Source: Flavobacterium aquatile LMG 4008 = ATCC 11947
Lineage (GTDB): Bacteria; Bacteroidota; Bacteroidia; Flavobacteriales; Flavobacteriaceae
NCBI RefSeq assembly: GCF_000757385.1
Contig: NZ_JRHH01000001.1
Coordinates: 186,001 to 250,000 of the forward strand
Direction of reading: 5' to 3'
Length of the DNA: 64,000 nt
Below are positions 34,976-44,494 of this stretch, piece by piece (position 1 is the stretch's first letter; every line of letters begins with the position of its first letter). Made by a program: the position numbers and the translations under genes. The notes under the pieces were generated by a model. The model saw nothing but the letters and a program-made list of their open reading frames with translations, had not been told where the DNA came from and made no database searches.

Positions 34976-36189
34976 AATGTAGGTCTTATGTTAGATGAAA
35001 AAGTTGTACAATCGCCACAAGGTGACAATACATATTTGTAAATTATAGATGGTGATGGTGGAATAGGATGTTCTACAAAAGTAAATTGGTTGTTTATTAC
35101 ATAACCATTTAGTCTTTCGCCATCGCATCCAGCATTAGGATCAAAACAATAATCAAACTCCTGGATAGTGCAATCTACAAAATACGGAGGTTGTAATTCT
35201 CCTGGAAATAATTCTTCGTAATTAAAAAATATTCTTTTTGACGATACAGATGCCACTTCAAAAAAGCCAATAACCTTTTCATTTTGATTGGTATCAGATT
35301 TAATATTACCTAATAAAAAACCAGGTTGATTTGGCGATAATATGTCGCCACCAGAAGCAGATAATTCTTTTAATGTAGTGAAATAAGTGAAGGCTTCAAG
35401 ATTTTGAATGTATTGTTTTACATTAATAGAATAGCGTTCTCCAATAGTGTAATCGCTATCTGCAATAAATCGTAAAGGAAAATTAATTACTCTATCTTCT
35501 ATCAAATTGTTGGTCGAAGTTAAATAAAGATTTTTACTTTTTTCTGTTGAATAACATATTCTTGCTTCTGTAACTCTAGGGAAAAGTTCGATATATGGAT
35601 GGCCAACCGCATTGTCAAGATCAGGATTTACAACTGCATATTCAGATTTCCATTCTGGCGCAGTTACTTTTGAAGTTTCTTCATATTCATAGCGATAATA
35701 TTTAGAGGTATTTGTTGGGTCAAAACTATTAATAGCTATCTCCACACCTCTAATTCCGTCATTATTAGTTACTACAGAAGCTATAACACTTTCTATGTCG
35801 GTTTGAGTGGTTAGCTTTTGTTTAGTTGAACTGTATGATTTTCCATCGCTTGTTGTTACATGTAATTCATATTCTTTATTAGCAACAGCCTGAAATTCTG
35901 CGGTTGAAACATATTTATCAGTTTCATATTCAAAGTTGTATTGGTTTCCATCAGAATCTTGTACAAATACATCTGCATCGCTAATTAAAGCATCTTCATT
36001 GTCTTCTCCAGATCTATAAGTTTTAGAAATTTTTACTTCTTGTTTTTTTAATTCATTACTTACAGTTGCTTCAATTACAATTATTTCTTCAAAATTTGAA
36101 TTTTGTAATTGATACGGATCAACACAACTAACAAGACTAAAGAAGAGTCCAATTAATATTAATAATTTATTATTTACTACCTTTTTCAT
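34963..36189 (-). CDS. DUF4249 lipoprotein
   Basis: A 408-aa lipoprotein; the lipobox ends LVSCVDPY (Cys22), a typical DUF4249 start. The first domain (IIVIEATVSNELKKQEVKISKTY ... DADVFVQDSDGNQYNF) is beta-rich, and the end has paired Cys (CTIQEFDYCFDPNAGCDG; SPCGDCTTFSSN) that may form disulfides. DUF4249 genes usually sit beside TonB-dependent receptors, as here (6 bp after the receptor gene). Probably a surface-exposed accessory for uptake of an unknown substrate. Confidence 0.88.
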   Translation of the reverse strand: MKKVVNNKLLILIGLFFSLVSCVDPYQLQNSNFEEIIVIEATVSNELKKQEVKISKTYRSGEDNEDALISDADVFVQDSDGNQYNFEYETDKYVSTAEFQAVANKEYELHVTTSDGKSYSSTKQKLTTQTDIESVIASVVTNNDGIRGVEIAINSFDPTNTSKYYRYEYEETSKVTAPEWKSEYAVVNPDLDNAVGHPYIELFPRVTEARICYSTEKSKNLYLTSTNNLIEDRVINFPLRFIADSDYTIGERYSINVKQYIQNLEAFTYFTTLKELSASGGDILSPNQPGFLLGNIKSDTNQNEKVIGFFEVASVSSKRIFFNYEELFPGELQPPYFVDCTIQEFDYCFDPNAGCDGERLNGYVINNQFTFVEHPIPPSPSIIYKYVLSPCGDCTTFSSNIRPTFWID

Positions 36190-36194
36190 AGATG

Positions 36195-38975
36195 CTAAAA
36201 TTTAAAATTGTAAGTAATTGTTGGAACTGGCATAGCAAAAATTGAAGTTTTATAAGCTTTAATTTGTCCGTCAGTAGTTACAAAAAATACAGAATATGGG
36301 TTGTTTCTTCCTAATATATTGTAGATAGAAAAGTTCCAAAAACTATGTGCGAGTTTTTTCAATTTGTGATTACCTTCTACATTAATACCAATATCTAATC
36401 TAAAATAATCGGGTATTCTAAATTTATTTCTATCGCTATATAATGTGTATTCTGCGCCGCCATATTCGTAAGTTCCAATAGGATAAGTTATTGGTCGTCC
36501 AGTTTGGTATACAAAATTAGACGATAAACTATAGCGTTGTGTGAATTTATAGTTTAAAACAACGCTTATATCATGAGGCTTATCAAAGTTAGCAGGAAAA
36601 TATTCTCCGTTATTTACTTTTTCCTCGTTAAATTGACTGTCAAGTTTAATAAACGTTCTTGAATAGGTATAACCAATCCAACCGTTTAATTTACCTGCAG
36701 ATTTTTTTATTAAAAATTCAACTCCATACGCTTTTCCGTCGCCTTGCAATAACTCAGTTTCTATATTCTCGTTAAGTAAAATTTGAGCTGCTACTTTATA
36801 GTCTAAAAAGTTTTTAGATTTTTTATAATATCCTTCAATGCTAAATTCTAAATCGGGATTAGAAATGTTTTTAAATATTCCGAATGAAAATTGTTGTGCA
36901 GCTTGAGGTTTTACATTTAAATCAGATAATTTCCAGGTGTCTGTTGGAGACTGCGTTGTGTTGCTTGATAATAAATGAATGTATTGATAAGTTTTATCAT
37001 AACTTGCCTTTATGGTTAAGTCATCCATTAAAAAGTAGCGTGCCGATATTCTTGGTTCTAATCCTCCGTATGATTTTATAACTTCATTTTTACCATAATT
37101 TTTTACTTCAATAACGGTTGCATCGTTTATTGGAACTCCAGCTTGATAAATTCTTTGTGATGATGCTCCAAGTGCAGAAAATCTAGAATATCTCAATCCA
37201 ACATCAATAAGTAATTTGTCTGAAAACTTATAATTATCAGATGCGTAAACTGCCGATTCTATACCACGCTCTTTTTCTATATTGATAGGATTTAATATTG
37301 TTTCTCCGTTTTTTGGATCCAAATTTCCTGGATTAATTCCGTACAATTTGCTTGAAATTCCGTAACTAATTTTATGCTTTTCATTATATAAATAGCCCAA
37401 TTTAAGTTGAAGTTGTGTGTCAGAAATTTTATATCCAAAATCAAACGATCTCGGATTATTAGCATCATATTCAATATTAAATTTGTATTCTGAATTTGTA
37501 AAAATCAATTCACCTTTACTTTTTTCATTAAAAGTATGATCCCATTTGGCGGTAAATAATCGGTTTGTATATTTAAATACTGAATCAGATGAAATGCTAA
37601 AGGCATCTTTGCTGTTGTAAAAAGTTGTTTCAACTTGATTTTTAGCATTAAATTTATGACTGTATTTAGCTATAATATCATAAAATGAAGCTTGACTATT
37701 TTTAAGTTGTTCGTCTTTTAGTGATTTTAAAATCCAATCTGAATAGGTTAGTCGTCCGCCAACAATTAAACTTGATTTTTCTTTTAAAATTGGAATTTCC
37801 AACGATAAATTACTTGTAACTGGTCCAATTCCAGCTTCGCCAGATAGTTTTTTGAGATTACCACTTTTTGTTGTAATGTCAAAAACAGATGAAAGTCTTC
37901 CTCCAAATTCTGCAGGAATACTTCCTTTGTAAACCATAGCTCGCTTTGTAGTAAATGGATTTACAGCAGAAAATAAACCAAAAAAATGTGATGGATTATA
38001 GATTAATCCGTTGTCTAAAAGAACTAAATTTTGATCTTCTTTTCCGCCTCTAACGCTATATCCAGACGCGCCTTCTCCAACATTTTTAATTCCTGGTAAA
38101 GCAGCTGCTACTCTAAAAATGTCTCGTTCGCCCAGAATTAGAGGTATTGTTTTTATTTTTTCTATCTCAATAACTGTAACACCTGTAACTGTCGATTTTA
38201 TTTTTTCTGAAGCTTTAGAATTAATTATAACTTCATCCAATTCATTGATGTTTTCTTTAAGGTTTACATTGAGTTTTCCGTCATTATATAAAACTATTTT
38301 TTTTGTTGACTTTGTAAAAATTACTGATTCAAACTCCAAAACGCTTATTCCTGGTTCCAAATCAATGGTGTAAAATCCAGAATTGTCTGTAACTGTGTTT
38401 CTTTTGCTGTTTTTTACTTTTATGAAAAGATTTGAAATTCCTTCTCCAGTTTTTAAATTTTTTACAAAACCAGATAAAGTATATAGCTTTTTTGAATTCG
38501 ATTTTGACTCTTTTCCAATAGAAAATTGGTCAATTTTTCTTTCACTAGATGTTGGCTTTATAGAGTCGTATTGTTTTAAATAGATTGGTTTTCGGGTGAA
38601 AATCTCTTCTTTTTTAACATTGGTTTCAGATGGAAGGTCAATTAAATTTTTTTCTAAATCACTTATTATACTAGTGTTTTTAGTTAAAATAACTTTCTCA
38701 TCATATATAAAATAATTTAAATCGGTTTCGTCAAGAAGATCTGTTAAAATTGCATCAATAGACTTTTCTTGATAATTTTTAGTGATTTTTAATGTATCGT
38801 TAATCAGCCATTTCTCATCAAAATAGAATTTATAACCCGATTCTGTTTCTAATGTTTCTATACTATTTTTTAAAGTTGCATTATTGAGTTGCAGTGATGT
38901 CTTTTCTTTTGCTTGTTGTGCGAAAATACTAATGTTAAAAAGAAAAAGTAACAAGGTGAAAATAATTTTCCTCAT
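36195..38975 (-). CDS. TonB-dependent receptor with N-terminal STN-like and carboxypeptidase-regulatory domains
   Basis: A 926-aa outer-membrane receptor. Signal peptide (LLLFLFNISIFA|Q). Residues ~25-95 resemble an STN/secretin N-domain (TLKNSIETLETESGYKFYFDE ... DETDLNYFIYDEKVIL), often used for signalling to anti-sigma factors. A carboxypeptidase-regulatory-like domain follows (~165-245), then the plug (IPLILGERDIFRVAAALPGIKNVGEGASGYSVRGG) and a barrel ending in YNFKF (Phe). No sigma/anti-sigma pair is nearby. Substrate unknown. The neighbours DUF4249 and MG2-like proteins make the usual three-gene uptake set. Confidence 0.92.
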   Translation of the reverse strand: MRKIIFTLLLFLFNISIFAQQAKEKTSLQLNNATLKNSIETLETESGYKFYFDEKWLINDTLKITKNYQEKSIDAILTDLLDETDLNYFIYDEKVILTKNTSIISDLEKNLIDLPSETNVKKEEIFTRKPIYLKQYDSIKPTSSERKIDQFSIGKESKSNSKKLYTLSGFVKNLKTGEGISNLFIKVKNSKRNTVTDNSGFYTIDLEPGISVLEFESVIFTKSTKKIVLYNDGKLNVNLKENINELDEVIINSKASEKIKSTVTGVTVIEIEKIKTIPLILGERDIFRVAAALPGIKNVGEGASGYSVRGGKEDQNLVLLDNGLIYNPSHFFGLFSAVNPFTTKRAMVYKGSIPAEFGGRLSSVFDITTKSGNLKKLSGEAGIGPVTSNLSLEIPILKEKSSLIVGGRLTYSDWILKSLKDEQLKNSQASFYDIIAKYSHKFNAKNQVETTFYNSKDAFSISSDSVFKYTNRLFTAKWDHTFNEKSKGELIFTNSEYKFNIEYDANNPRSFDFGYKISDTQLQLKLGYLYNEKHKISYGISSKLYGINPGNLDPKNGETILNPINIEKERGIESAVYASDNYKFSDKLLIDVGLRYSRFSALGASSQRIYQAGVPINDATVIEVKNYGKNEVIKSYGGLEPRISARYFLMDDLTIKASYDKTYQYIHLLSSNTTQSPTDTWKLSDLNVKPQAAQQFSFGIFKNISNPDLEFSIEGYYKKSKNFLDYKVAAQILLNENIETELLQGDGKAYGVEFLIKKSAGKLNGWIGYTYSRTFIKLDSQFNEEKVNNGEYFPANFDKPHDISVVLNYKFTQRYSLSSNFVYQTGRPITYPIGTYEYGGAEYTLYSDRNKFRIPDYFRLDIGINVEGNHKLKKLAHSFWNFSIYNILGRNNPYSVFFVTTDGQIKAYKTSIFAMPVPTITYNFKF

Positions 38976-38985
38976 GAATTAAATT

Positions 38986-39702
38986 TTATTGTAAACCGTT
39001 TATATAATTAAATAAATTTTTCATAAATGATGCTCTATCAGCTTCAAACGATTTATTGTTTTGTAGGAAAAAATTATTTATTTGTGTTTTTAACTCTGGA
39101 AATAGTTTTGTTATTGAATTTTTAGAATCTACTTTGTGAAAATTACTTTTGTAAAAGAGATAATATTCTTTTCTTAATTCATACTCATATATAACTTTGT
39201 TTTCTGCAAATATTTCTCTTTTGCTTTTTTTGTGCTTTACATAAAATTGAAATGAATTATTGGTTAAAACTTCTTCATAATAACCATTGACATTATCATT
39301 TTTTATTGCGTCATTATAATTTAAGTTTACAAATTTTTTCCCTTTAAAAATAAATGATTCGTTCCTTTTCTTAATCAGAATTAATGCATTTCTGTCCTTT
39401 TCGCTGTAAGGTTTAATTAATAAGGCGTCTTCAAATAAATCATAATTTATACAAATAGAATTGTAGTACTGATTGTCAAATAAAACTTCGCCAATTAGAA
39501 ATTTTTCATCTTCAAAATAGCGATTAGTCTTTTTATTAGTTGGGTAAACATCGTTGAAAAGGCGTCCGTTATTAACGGCTAAATTGTGGTTTCCTATTTC
39601 TGAGTCATACCAATTTGATAATGAATTTTTTGTTTTTTCTTGACAAAATATTGTTTTAAAACATAAAAGAAGTAGGAGTGAAAATAAAGTTTTTTTTTGC
39701 AT
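38986..39702 (-). CDS. Hypothetical exported protein, first gene of the TonB receptor operon
   Basis: A 238-aa protein with a signal peptide (FSLLLLLCFKTIFC|Q). The body alternates short strands and charged turns (GEVLFDNQYYNSICINYDLFEDALLI), and the C-terminus is helical (TQINNFFLQNNKSFEADRASFMKNLFNYI). I do not recognise the family. It ends 10 bp before the receptor gene and is probably the first gene of its transcript. A periplasmic accessory role is inferred only from position. Confidence 0.7.
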   Translation of the reverse strand: MQKKTLFSLLLLLCFKTIFCQEKTKNSLSNWYDSEIGNHNLAVNNGRLFNDVYPTNKKTNRYFEDEKFLIGEVLFDNQYYNSICINYDLFEDALLIKPYSEKDRNALILIKKRNESFIFKGKKFVNLNYNDAIKNDNVNGYYEEVLTNNSFQFYVKHKKSKREIFAENKVIYEYELRKEYYLFYKSNFHKVDSKNSITKLFPELKTQINNFFLQNNKSFEADRASFMKNLFNYINGLQ

Positions 39703-39810
39703 TTGGTATTTTTGGAAATGATTGATTTGGTGCTTTCAAAAATAGTATTAATTTACTTACAAATTTAAAATGTTTAAACTTTAACATTTAGGGATTTTTT
39801 AGGCAAAGAA

Positions 39811-39840
39811 AAACCCTAACTCAAAAATAAGTTAGGGTTT
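39811..39840. terminator. Hairpin terminator-like palindrome
   Basis: AAACCCTAACT and AGTTAGGGTTT form a perfect 11-bp stem with an 8-nt loop. A and T runs flank both sides, so it could work in either direction. It lies 109 bp upstream of the minus-strand operon start and just before the remnant frame at 39891. Confidence 0.65.
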
Positions 39841-39890
39841 AATTATCTAGTAATTTTAATTACTATAATTTTTTAAATAAAAAGAAAACG

Positions 39891-40064
39891 TTTACTATTA
39901 AATTAGATAGCGATAAAAATGTTTTTAGAATTGAGGCAATAAGTGAAGGAGAGAAAAAGATGAATACGGCAATGCTTCATTTAATTGATAATGAAAGGGT
40001 TTTTGAAATGTCGACTAATTTAAAGAAAGGCGATAAAACTTCAATAACTATTATCAAAAATTAG
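39891..40064 (+). pseudogene. Remnant open frame without start codon (C-terminal fragment)
   Basis: The plus-strand frame is open across 39891-40064 and reads FTIKLDSDKNVFRIEAISEG ... KGDKTSITIIKN before TAG. The frame continues upstream through the hairpin at 39811 without an ATG; the first Met is at 39960. The sequence reads like protein, not noise, and is followed by a terminator hairpin, as a gene end would be. It looks like the surviving 3' end of a lost gene. I do not recognise the family. Confidence 0.5.
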
Positions 40065-40073
40065 ATTAAAAAT

Positions 40074-40105
40074 AAACCCCAATTCGATCACTTGAATTGG
40101 GGTTT
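40074..40105. terminator. Bidirectional terminator (first of two with identical stems)
   Basis: AAACCCCAATTC and GAATTGGGGTTT form a perfect 12-bp stem with an 8-nt loop, followed by T-rich sequence on the plus strand and A/T on the other. It lies 8 bp from the stop of the minus-strand gene at 40114 and 9 bp after the remnant frame. The same stem occurs at 40811. Confidence 0.82.
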
Positions 40106-40113
40106 TCGTCTTT

Positions 40114-40767
40114 TTATTCCGATTTTAAAATTTCTCCTTCAAATTCCATTTCCAAAAATGATTCTCTGTCAATCCAATATTCGGATGTAATTAATTCAAA
40201 ATTGGAATTATCTGAAGTGTTTAATTCCCATATTATACTTTCAGCATCTGGAAATTCGGCTTCGGTTGTCATTGGTTCGTCAAATAATCTTCTGATAAGA
40301 TTGCTGTCGTTCAAGCTGTTGTTAAACGCTTTTAAAATATCCGATTTTGATAAGGATTCCAATTCGTTATCTGAAATAGAAAATTTTATCAAACTCGCTT
40401 TTGCATTCGGAAAAGTTCCATTATAGGCTTTGTAAAGCAGTTGGTTTATCGAAAATAAATGTTTGTGCATATGAATTTCAGGATATTCCTCACACACTTT
40501 ATCAATCAGCATATCATTTGAAATCTGATCAATCTGACCTTCATTTAAATCGTTACTTAATTTATATGTCAGCACTATTTTAGCTGCTTCTTTAGGTTCA
40601 AAATCACTAATAGCCATCTGCAACATTTCAAACAAATTTTCTGGATTCAACGATTTTCCATCTTCAAAACTAAATGCATCAAGCAATGCTACATAATCTT
40701 CGTTTGTCCAATAATTAGGAATTTCTTCAATGGAATAAATCGATTTAATTTGGATGTTCACTTTCAT
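40114..40767 (-). CDS. Hypothetical 217-aa cytoplasmic protein
   Basis: No signal peptide or TM. Acidic and mostly helical: SIEEIPNYWTNEDYVALLDAF, ENLFEMLQMAISDFEPKEAAKIVLTYKL, then a predicted beta end (FELITSEYWIDRESFLEMEFEGEI). I do not recognise the family. It stands alone between two terminators with identical stems, so it is probably its own transcription unit. Confidence 0.7.
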   Translation of the reverse strand: MKVNIQIKSIYSIEEIPNYWTNEDYVALLDAFSFEDGKSLNPENLFEMLQMAISDFEPKEAAKIVLTYKLSNDLNEGQIDQISNDMLIDKVCEEYPEIHMHKHLFSINQLLYKAYNGTFPNAKASLIKFSISDNELESLSKSDILKAFNNSLNDSNLIRRLFDEPMTTEAEFPDAESIIWELNTSDNSNFELITSEYWIDRESFLEMEFEGEILKSE

Positions 40768-40810
40768 AAAAATTTATTTAATAATTATAAAGGTATTGAT
40801 TATAAAAGCA

Positions 40811-40842
40811 AAACCCCAATTCATTCATTTGAATTGGGGTTT
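40811..40842. terminator. Terminator after pnp (stem identical to that at 40074)
   Basis: The same 12-bp stem AAACCCCAATTC / GAATTGGGGTTT, but with a different 8-nt loop. It lies 20 bp beyond the pnp stop on the minus strand and is flanked by T runs on both sides. Confidence 0.85.
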
Positions 40843-40861
40843 TTTTATGATTTGAAATAAA

Positions 40862-43012
40862 TTATTCCGCTTTTGGAGTAATTTTATTTTCTTCTCTTGG
40901 AGGTCTTGGTAAAAGTGCTTTTCTAGAAACTTTTTCTTTTCTAGTTTTAGGATCAACTCCTAAATATTTCACCATAAACACGTCACCCATGTTTACAACA
41001 TCGCCTACATTTTCTGTTCTTTCCCAAGCCAATTCAGATACGTGCAATAAAACTTCGTTTCCTGGAGCTGAAGTATATTCTACAACCGCACCAAAATCTA
41101 ACATTTTAATTACTTTAACTTCATAAGCTTCTCCCATCGCTGGTTTGAAAATGATAGAGTCAATTTTAGCTAAAACTGCTGCAATTCCGTCTGGATCAGT
41201 ACCAAGAATTTCAACAACTCCTTGTTCGTCAACTTCGTTAATAACAATTGTAGTTCCAGTTGCTTTTTGTAATTCTTGAATCACTTTTCCTCCAGGTCCG
41301 ATTAACGCACCAATGAAAGCACCAGGAATAGTTCTCATGATAATTTTTGGAGCATGAACTTTCACATCTGCATTTGGTTTAGCCAATGTTTCAGTTAATT
41401 TCCCTAAGATATGTAAACGTCCGTCACGAGCTTGAGCTAACGCTTGCTCCATGATTTCATATTTCAATCCGTCAATTTTGATGTCCATTTGACACGCTGT
41501 AATTCCTTCTGAAGTTCCAGTTACTTTGAAATCCATATCACCTAAATGATCTTCATCACCTAAGATATCAGATAAAACAGCGAAACGTTCTCCATCAGTA
41601 ATTAATCCCATTGCAATTCCAGAAACGGGACGAATCATTTGAACTCCAGCATCCATTAAAGCTAATGTTCCAGCACAAACTGTTGCCATAGAAGACGAGC
41701 CGTTAGATTCTAATACTTCAGAAACAATTCTGATGGTATACGGATTTTCAGCAGGAATCATGTTTTTTAAGGCACGTTGAGCCAAGTTTCCGTGACCAAC
41801 TTCTCTTCTTGAAGTTCCTCTTAATGGACGAGCTTCTCCTGTTGAAAATGGTGGGAAATTATAGTGTAAATAGAATTTTTCTTCTCCTTGTTCAGATGGT
41901 GAATCAATTTGGTTTGCTTCTCTAGAAGTTCCTAAAGTTGCAGTAGCCAATGCTTGAGTTTCTCCACGTGTAAACAATGCCGAACCGTGAACTGATGGTA
42001 AATAATCTACTTCACACCAAATTGGTCTGATTTCAGTAGTTTTTCTTCCGTCAAGACGAGTACCTAAATCTAAAGTTACATTACGAACTGCTTCTTTATT
42101 GGTTTTGTAGAAATATTTAGAAACTAAATCTCCATTTTCTGCCAATTCTTCTTCAGTAAATAATGCTTTTACTTCTTCTTTTACAGCGTCAAATGCAGCC
42201 GAACGTTCGTGCTTAGCCGAACCTTTGCTCGCAATAGCATAGATTTTATCATAAGCCGCAGCTTTTACTTTAGCGTAAATAGCTTCGTCAGATTTTTCTG
42301 TTTCATATGTGCGAACTTCTTTTTTTCCAAATGCTTGCGCCAATCTTTCTTGAGCAGCAATCTGTACTTTAATATGTTCGTGAGCAAATTTAATTGCTTC
42401 TACCATTTCTTTTTCTGAAATTTCTTTCATTTCACCTTCTACCATTGCGATAGAATCTGTTGAAGCTCCAATCATCATGTCGATATCCGACAATTCTAAT
42501 TGTGCACGAGACGGATTGATGATAAATTTACCATCAATTCTTCCAACTCTAGCTTCTGAAATTAATGTTTCAAATGGAATGTCAGACAATGCAAGTGCTG
42601 CCGAAGCTGCTAATCCTGCAAGTGCATCTGGCATAACTTCATCATCATGAGACATTAACTGAATCATAACTTGAACTTCTGCATGATAATCACTTGGGAA
42701 AAGCGGACGCAATACGCGGTCAACCAATCTCATTGTTAACACTTCGCTATCGCTTGGACGTGCTTCTCTTTTAAAGAAACCACCAGGAAAACGACCTGCT
42801 GCAGCAAATTTTTCTCTGTAATCTACCGTTAACGGTAAAAAGTCGATACCTGGACTTGCTTTTCTAGCGGAAACAACTGTACCTAATATTACAGTTTTTC
42901 CAATTCTTACTACTACAGAACCATCAGCTTGTTTTGCCAAACGTCCTGTCTCGATTGTGATGCTTCTGCCATCACCTAAATCGATGCTTTCTACAAATAA
43001 TTGTGGAATCAT
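40862..43012 (-). CDS. pnp: Polynucleotide phosphorylase
   Basis: A 716-aa 3'-5' exoribonuclease that degrades RNA with phosphate. Two RNase PH-like cores are present ([50 protein letters not shown]), then a KH domain ([20 protein letters not shown], about 565-620) and an S1 domain ([19 protein letters not shown] ... [23 protein letters not shown]). Length and order are standard. It lies downstream of rpsO, the widespread rpsO-pnp pairing, although a hairpin separates them. Confidence 0.97.
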   Translation of the reverse strand: MIPQLFVESIDLGDGRSITIETGRLAKQADGSVVVRIGKTVILGTVVSARKASPGIDFLPLTVDYREKFAAAGRFPGGFFKREARPSDSEVLTMRLVDRVLRPLFPSDYHAEVQVMIQLMSHDDEVMPDALAGLAASAALALSDIPFETLISEARVGRIDGKFIINPSRAQLELSDIDMMIGASTDSIAMVEGEMKEISEKEMVEAIKFAHEHIKVQIAAQERLAQAFGKKEVRTYETEKSDEAIYAKVKAAAYDKIYAIASKGSAKHERSAAFDAVKEEVKALFTEEELAENGDLVSKYFYKTNKEAVRNVTLDLGTRLDGRKTTEIRPIWCEVDYLPSVHGSALFTRGETQALATATLGTSREANQIDSPSEQGEEKFYLHYNFPPFSTGEARPLRGTSRREVGHGNLAQRALKNMIPAENPYTIRIVSEVLESNGSSSMATVCAGTLALMDAGVQMIRPVSGIAMGLITDGERFAVLSDILGDEDHLGDMDFKVTGTSEGITACQMDIKIDGLKYEIMEQALAQARDGRLHILGKLTETLAKPNADVKVHAPKIIMRTIPGAFIGALIGPGGKVIQELQKATGTTIVINEVDEQGVVEILGTDPDGIAAVLAKIDSIIFKPAMGEAYEVKVIKMLDFGAVVEYTSAPGNEVLLHVSELAWERTENVGDVVNMGDVFMVKYLGVDPKTRKEKVSRKALLPRPPREENKITPKAE

Positions 43013-43121
43013 AAATTAATTCTCTAAGTTAAACATGGGTTCTAGTTGTGTTGTTGTTTGTGTAGTTGTTGCCTAAAACCCAATGAAAAACTAAACTTTT
43101 TTCTATAAACGATGCAAAAAA

Positions 43122-43145
43122 AAAGAGGCGCGTGAGCACCTCTTT
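43122..43145 (-). terminator. Terminator of rpsO
   Basis: AAAGAGGTGC, TCAC, GCGCCTCTTT on the minus strand: a 10-bp stem with one mismatch and a long T run after it. It lies 8 bp after the rpsO stop and may attenuate rather than end transcription into pnp. Confidence 0.85.
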
Positions 43146-43152
43146 TTATGTA

Positions 43153-43422
43153 TTACTTTCTAATACCTAATTCTTTAATTAACTCACGATATTTTACAAC
43201 ATCTTTCTTTTTTAAGTAGTCAAGAAGAGATCTTCTTTTACCTACTAAAAGAACTAATGAACGCTCAGTGTTATAATCGTGACGATTTTTTTTCAAGTGC
43301 TCTGTTAAGTGAGAGATTCTAAAAGTGAAAAGTGCTACTTGACCTTCTGTAGAACCTGTGTTTTCAGCTTTTCCTCCGTGTTTAGCGAAGATTTCAGCTT
43401 TTGTTTCTTTACTTAAATACAT
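43153..43422 (-). CDS. rpsO: 30S ribosomal protein S15
   Basis: An 89-aa protein that binds 16S rRNA and helps assemble the central domain of the small subunit. The family core is clear: STEGQVALFTFRISHLTEHLKKNRHDYNTERSLVLLVGKRRSLLDYLKKKD, with the conserved H-D (residues ~45-48) and the RR-LL-YL helix. It matches the usual S15 length. Confidence 0.98.
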   Translation of the reverse strand: MYLSKETKAEIFAKHGGKAENTGSTEGQVALFTFRISHLTEHLKKNRHDYNTERSLVLLVGKRRSLLDYLKKKDVVKYRELIKELGIRK

Positions 43423-43479
43423 TCCAATATTATGTTAAATGATTATTATGTATGAAAAAGGATTTTCCTAATTCGTGTG

Positions 43480-43509
43480 CAAAGATAATTTTATTTTTCG
43501 AAAGAACAA
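43480..43509 (-). promoter_or_regulatory. Promoter of rpsO (TTG-N19-TATCTTTG)
   Basis: On the minus strand TTG (43509-43507), 19 nt, TATCTTTG (43487-43480) fits the Bacteroidota housekeeping consensus TTG-N17-23-TAnnTTTG. It lies 58 bp before the start codon. Confidence 0.75.
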
Positions 43510-43542
43510 GTGATATTTTGGAATTTGTGAAATTGCTTTTTA

Positions 43543-44484
43543 CTATTCACTTGATAAGGTAAACGGAAGTAAATAAGAACATCGAACTTTTCTTCCTCTT
43601 TGAAGTGCAGGAATCCATTTGTCATAACTGAGTAAGACTCTGATTGCTTCCTCGTCAAGTCCATAACCTAGTCCTTTGATAATTTTTGGTTCAACTATTT
43701 TACCATCTTTGTCCACTATAAATTGAACAATAATTTTGCCGTTAATTTTTTGTCGTTTGGCGGCTATCGGATAGGAGAATTTTTTTGCAATAAAATCGTA
43801 AAAATGCTGCACACCTTTTTTAGGTTTCGGCCTTACTTCTAAAACGGTATATTCATTTTTAGTTCCGTCTTCCTCAGTACTTATTCCAGAAATTAATTTT
43901 CCGTCTGAGTAAATCTCTTCATATTGAAAAGCTTTTTTTAATGATTTACCATTCCATTTTCCATCACGGTAACCATTTTTATAATTTCCATTTTCATCGT
44001 AGTATTCATTTTTTGAATTGACAAAGCCATTTCCATTAATTACCGTTTTCTCACCGTTTTCATTCCAAAAATTTATCATTTTAAAATGTTTTTCTGTCGC
44101 GGATTTCTCGCTATTGAATTCGCCCTCCTCTTTTAGTTTTCCATCTTCATACCAAGTATAAGTTTTACCGTGTCTTGTTTTATTTTCGTATGAAACAGAA
44201 CAGCTTTTATTACCATTTTCATAGTATTGTATTTCTTCACCAATTAAGTAACCACCATCTTTTTCTGATACTGTTTTCTCTTCTTTAAGTTTATTGCTTT
44301 TATAAAACAGTAAGTTTTTATATTCCGATTTCTCAAGGTAGTAATCCTTTATAACTTTAGTGTAGAACTTGTTTTCTTCATTAACTTCTTTATACAAGGA
44401 ATCCAAATAAGTAATTTTGTCATTGGATTCTTGTGCAAATGCAACTTTAGAGATAATTAAAAATAGAAAGATGATTTTTTTCAT
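43543..44484 (-). CDS. TonB C-terminal-domain protein with MORN/YwqK-like repeats
   Basis: A 313-aa protein from Met at 44484; a longer frame to 44535 would run into thyA and lose the signal peptide (MKKIIFLFLIISKVAFA|Q), so the shorter start is preferred. The middle has YwqK/MORN-like units (EIQYYENGNKSCSVSYENKTRHGKTYTWYEDGKLKEEGEF, NEYYDENGNYKNGYRDGKWNGKSL). The end (SYPIAAKRQKINGKIIVQFIVDKDGKIVEPKII ... WIPALQRGRKV) is a TonB C-terminal domain, but there is no N-terminal membrane anchor. It starts 10 bp after thyA. Role unclear; periplasmic contact with TonB receptors is possible. Confidence 0.8.
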   Translation of the reverse strand: MKKIIFLFLIISKVAFAQESNDKITYLDSLYKEVNEENKFYTKVIKDYYLEKSEYKNLLFYKSNKLKEEKTVSEKDGGYLIGEEIQYYENGNKSCSVSYENKTRHGKTYTWYEDGKLKEEGEFNSEKSATEKHFKMINFWNENGEKTVINGNGFVNSKNEYYDENGNYKNGYRDGKWNGKSLKKAFQYEEIYSDGKLISGISTEEDGTKNEYTVLEVRPKPKKGVQHFYDFIAKKFSYPIAAKRQKINGKIIVQFIVDKDGKIVEPKIIKGLGYGLDEEAIRVLLSYDKWIPALQRGRKVRCSYLLPFTLSSE

Positions 44485-44494
44485 GGTCAATAAA

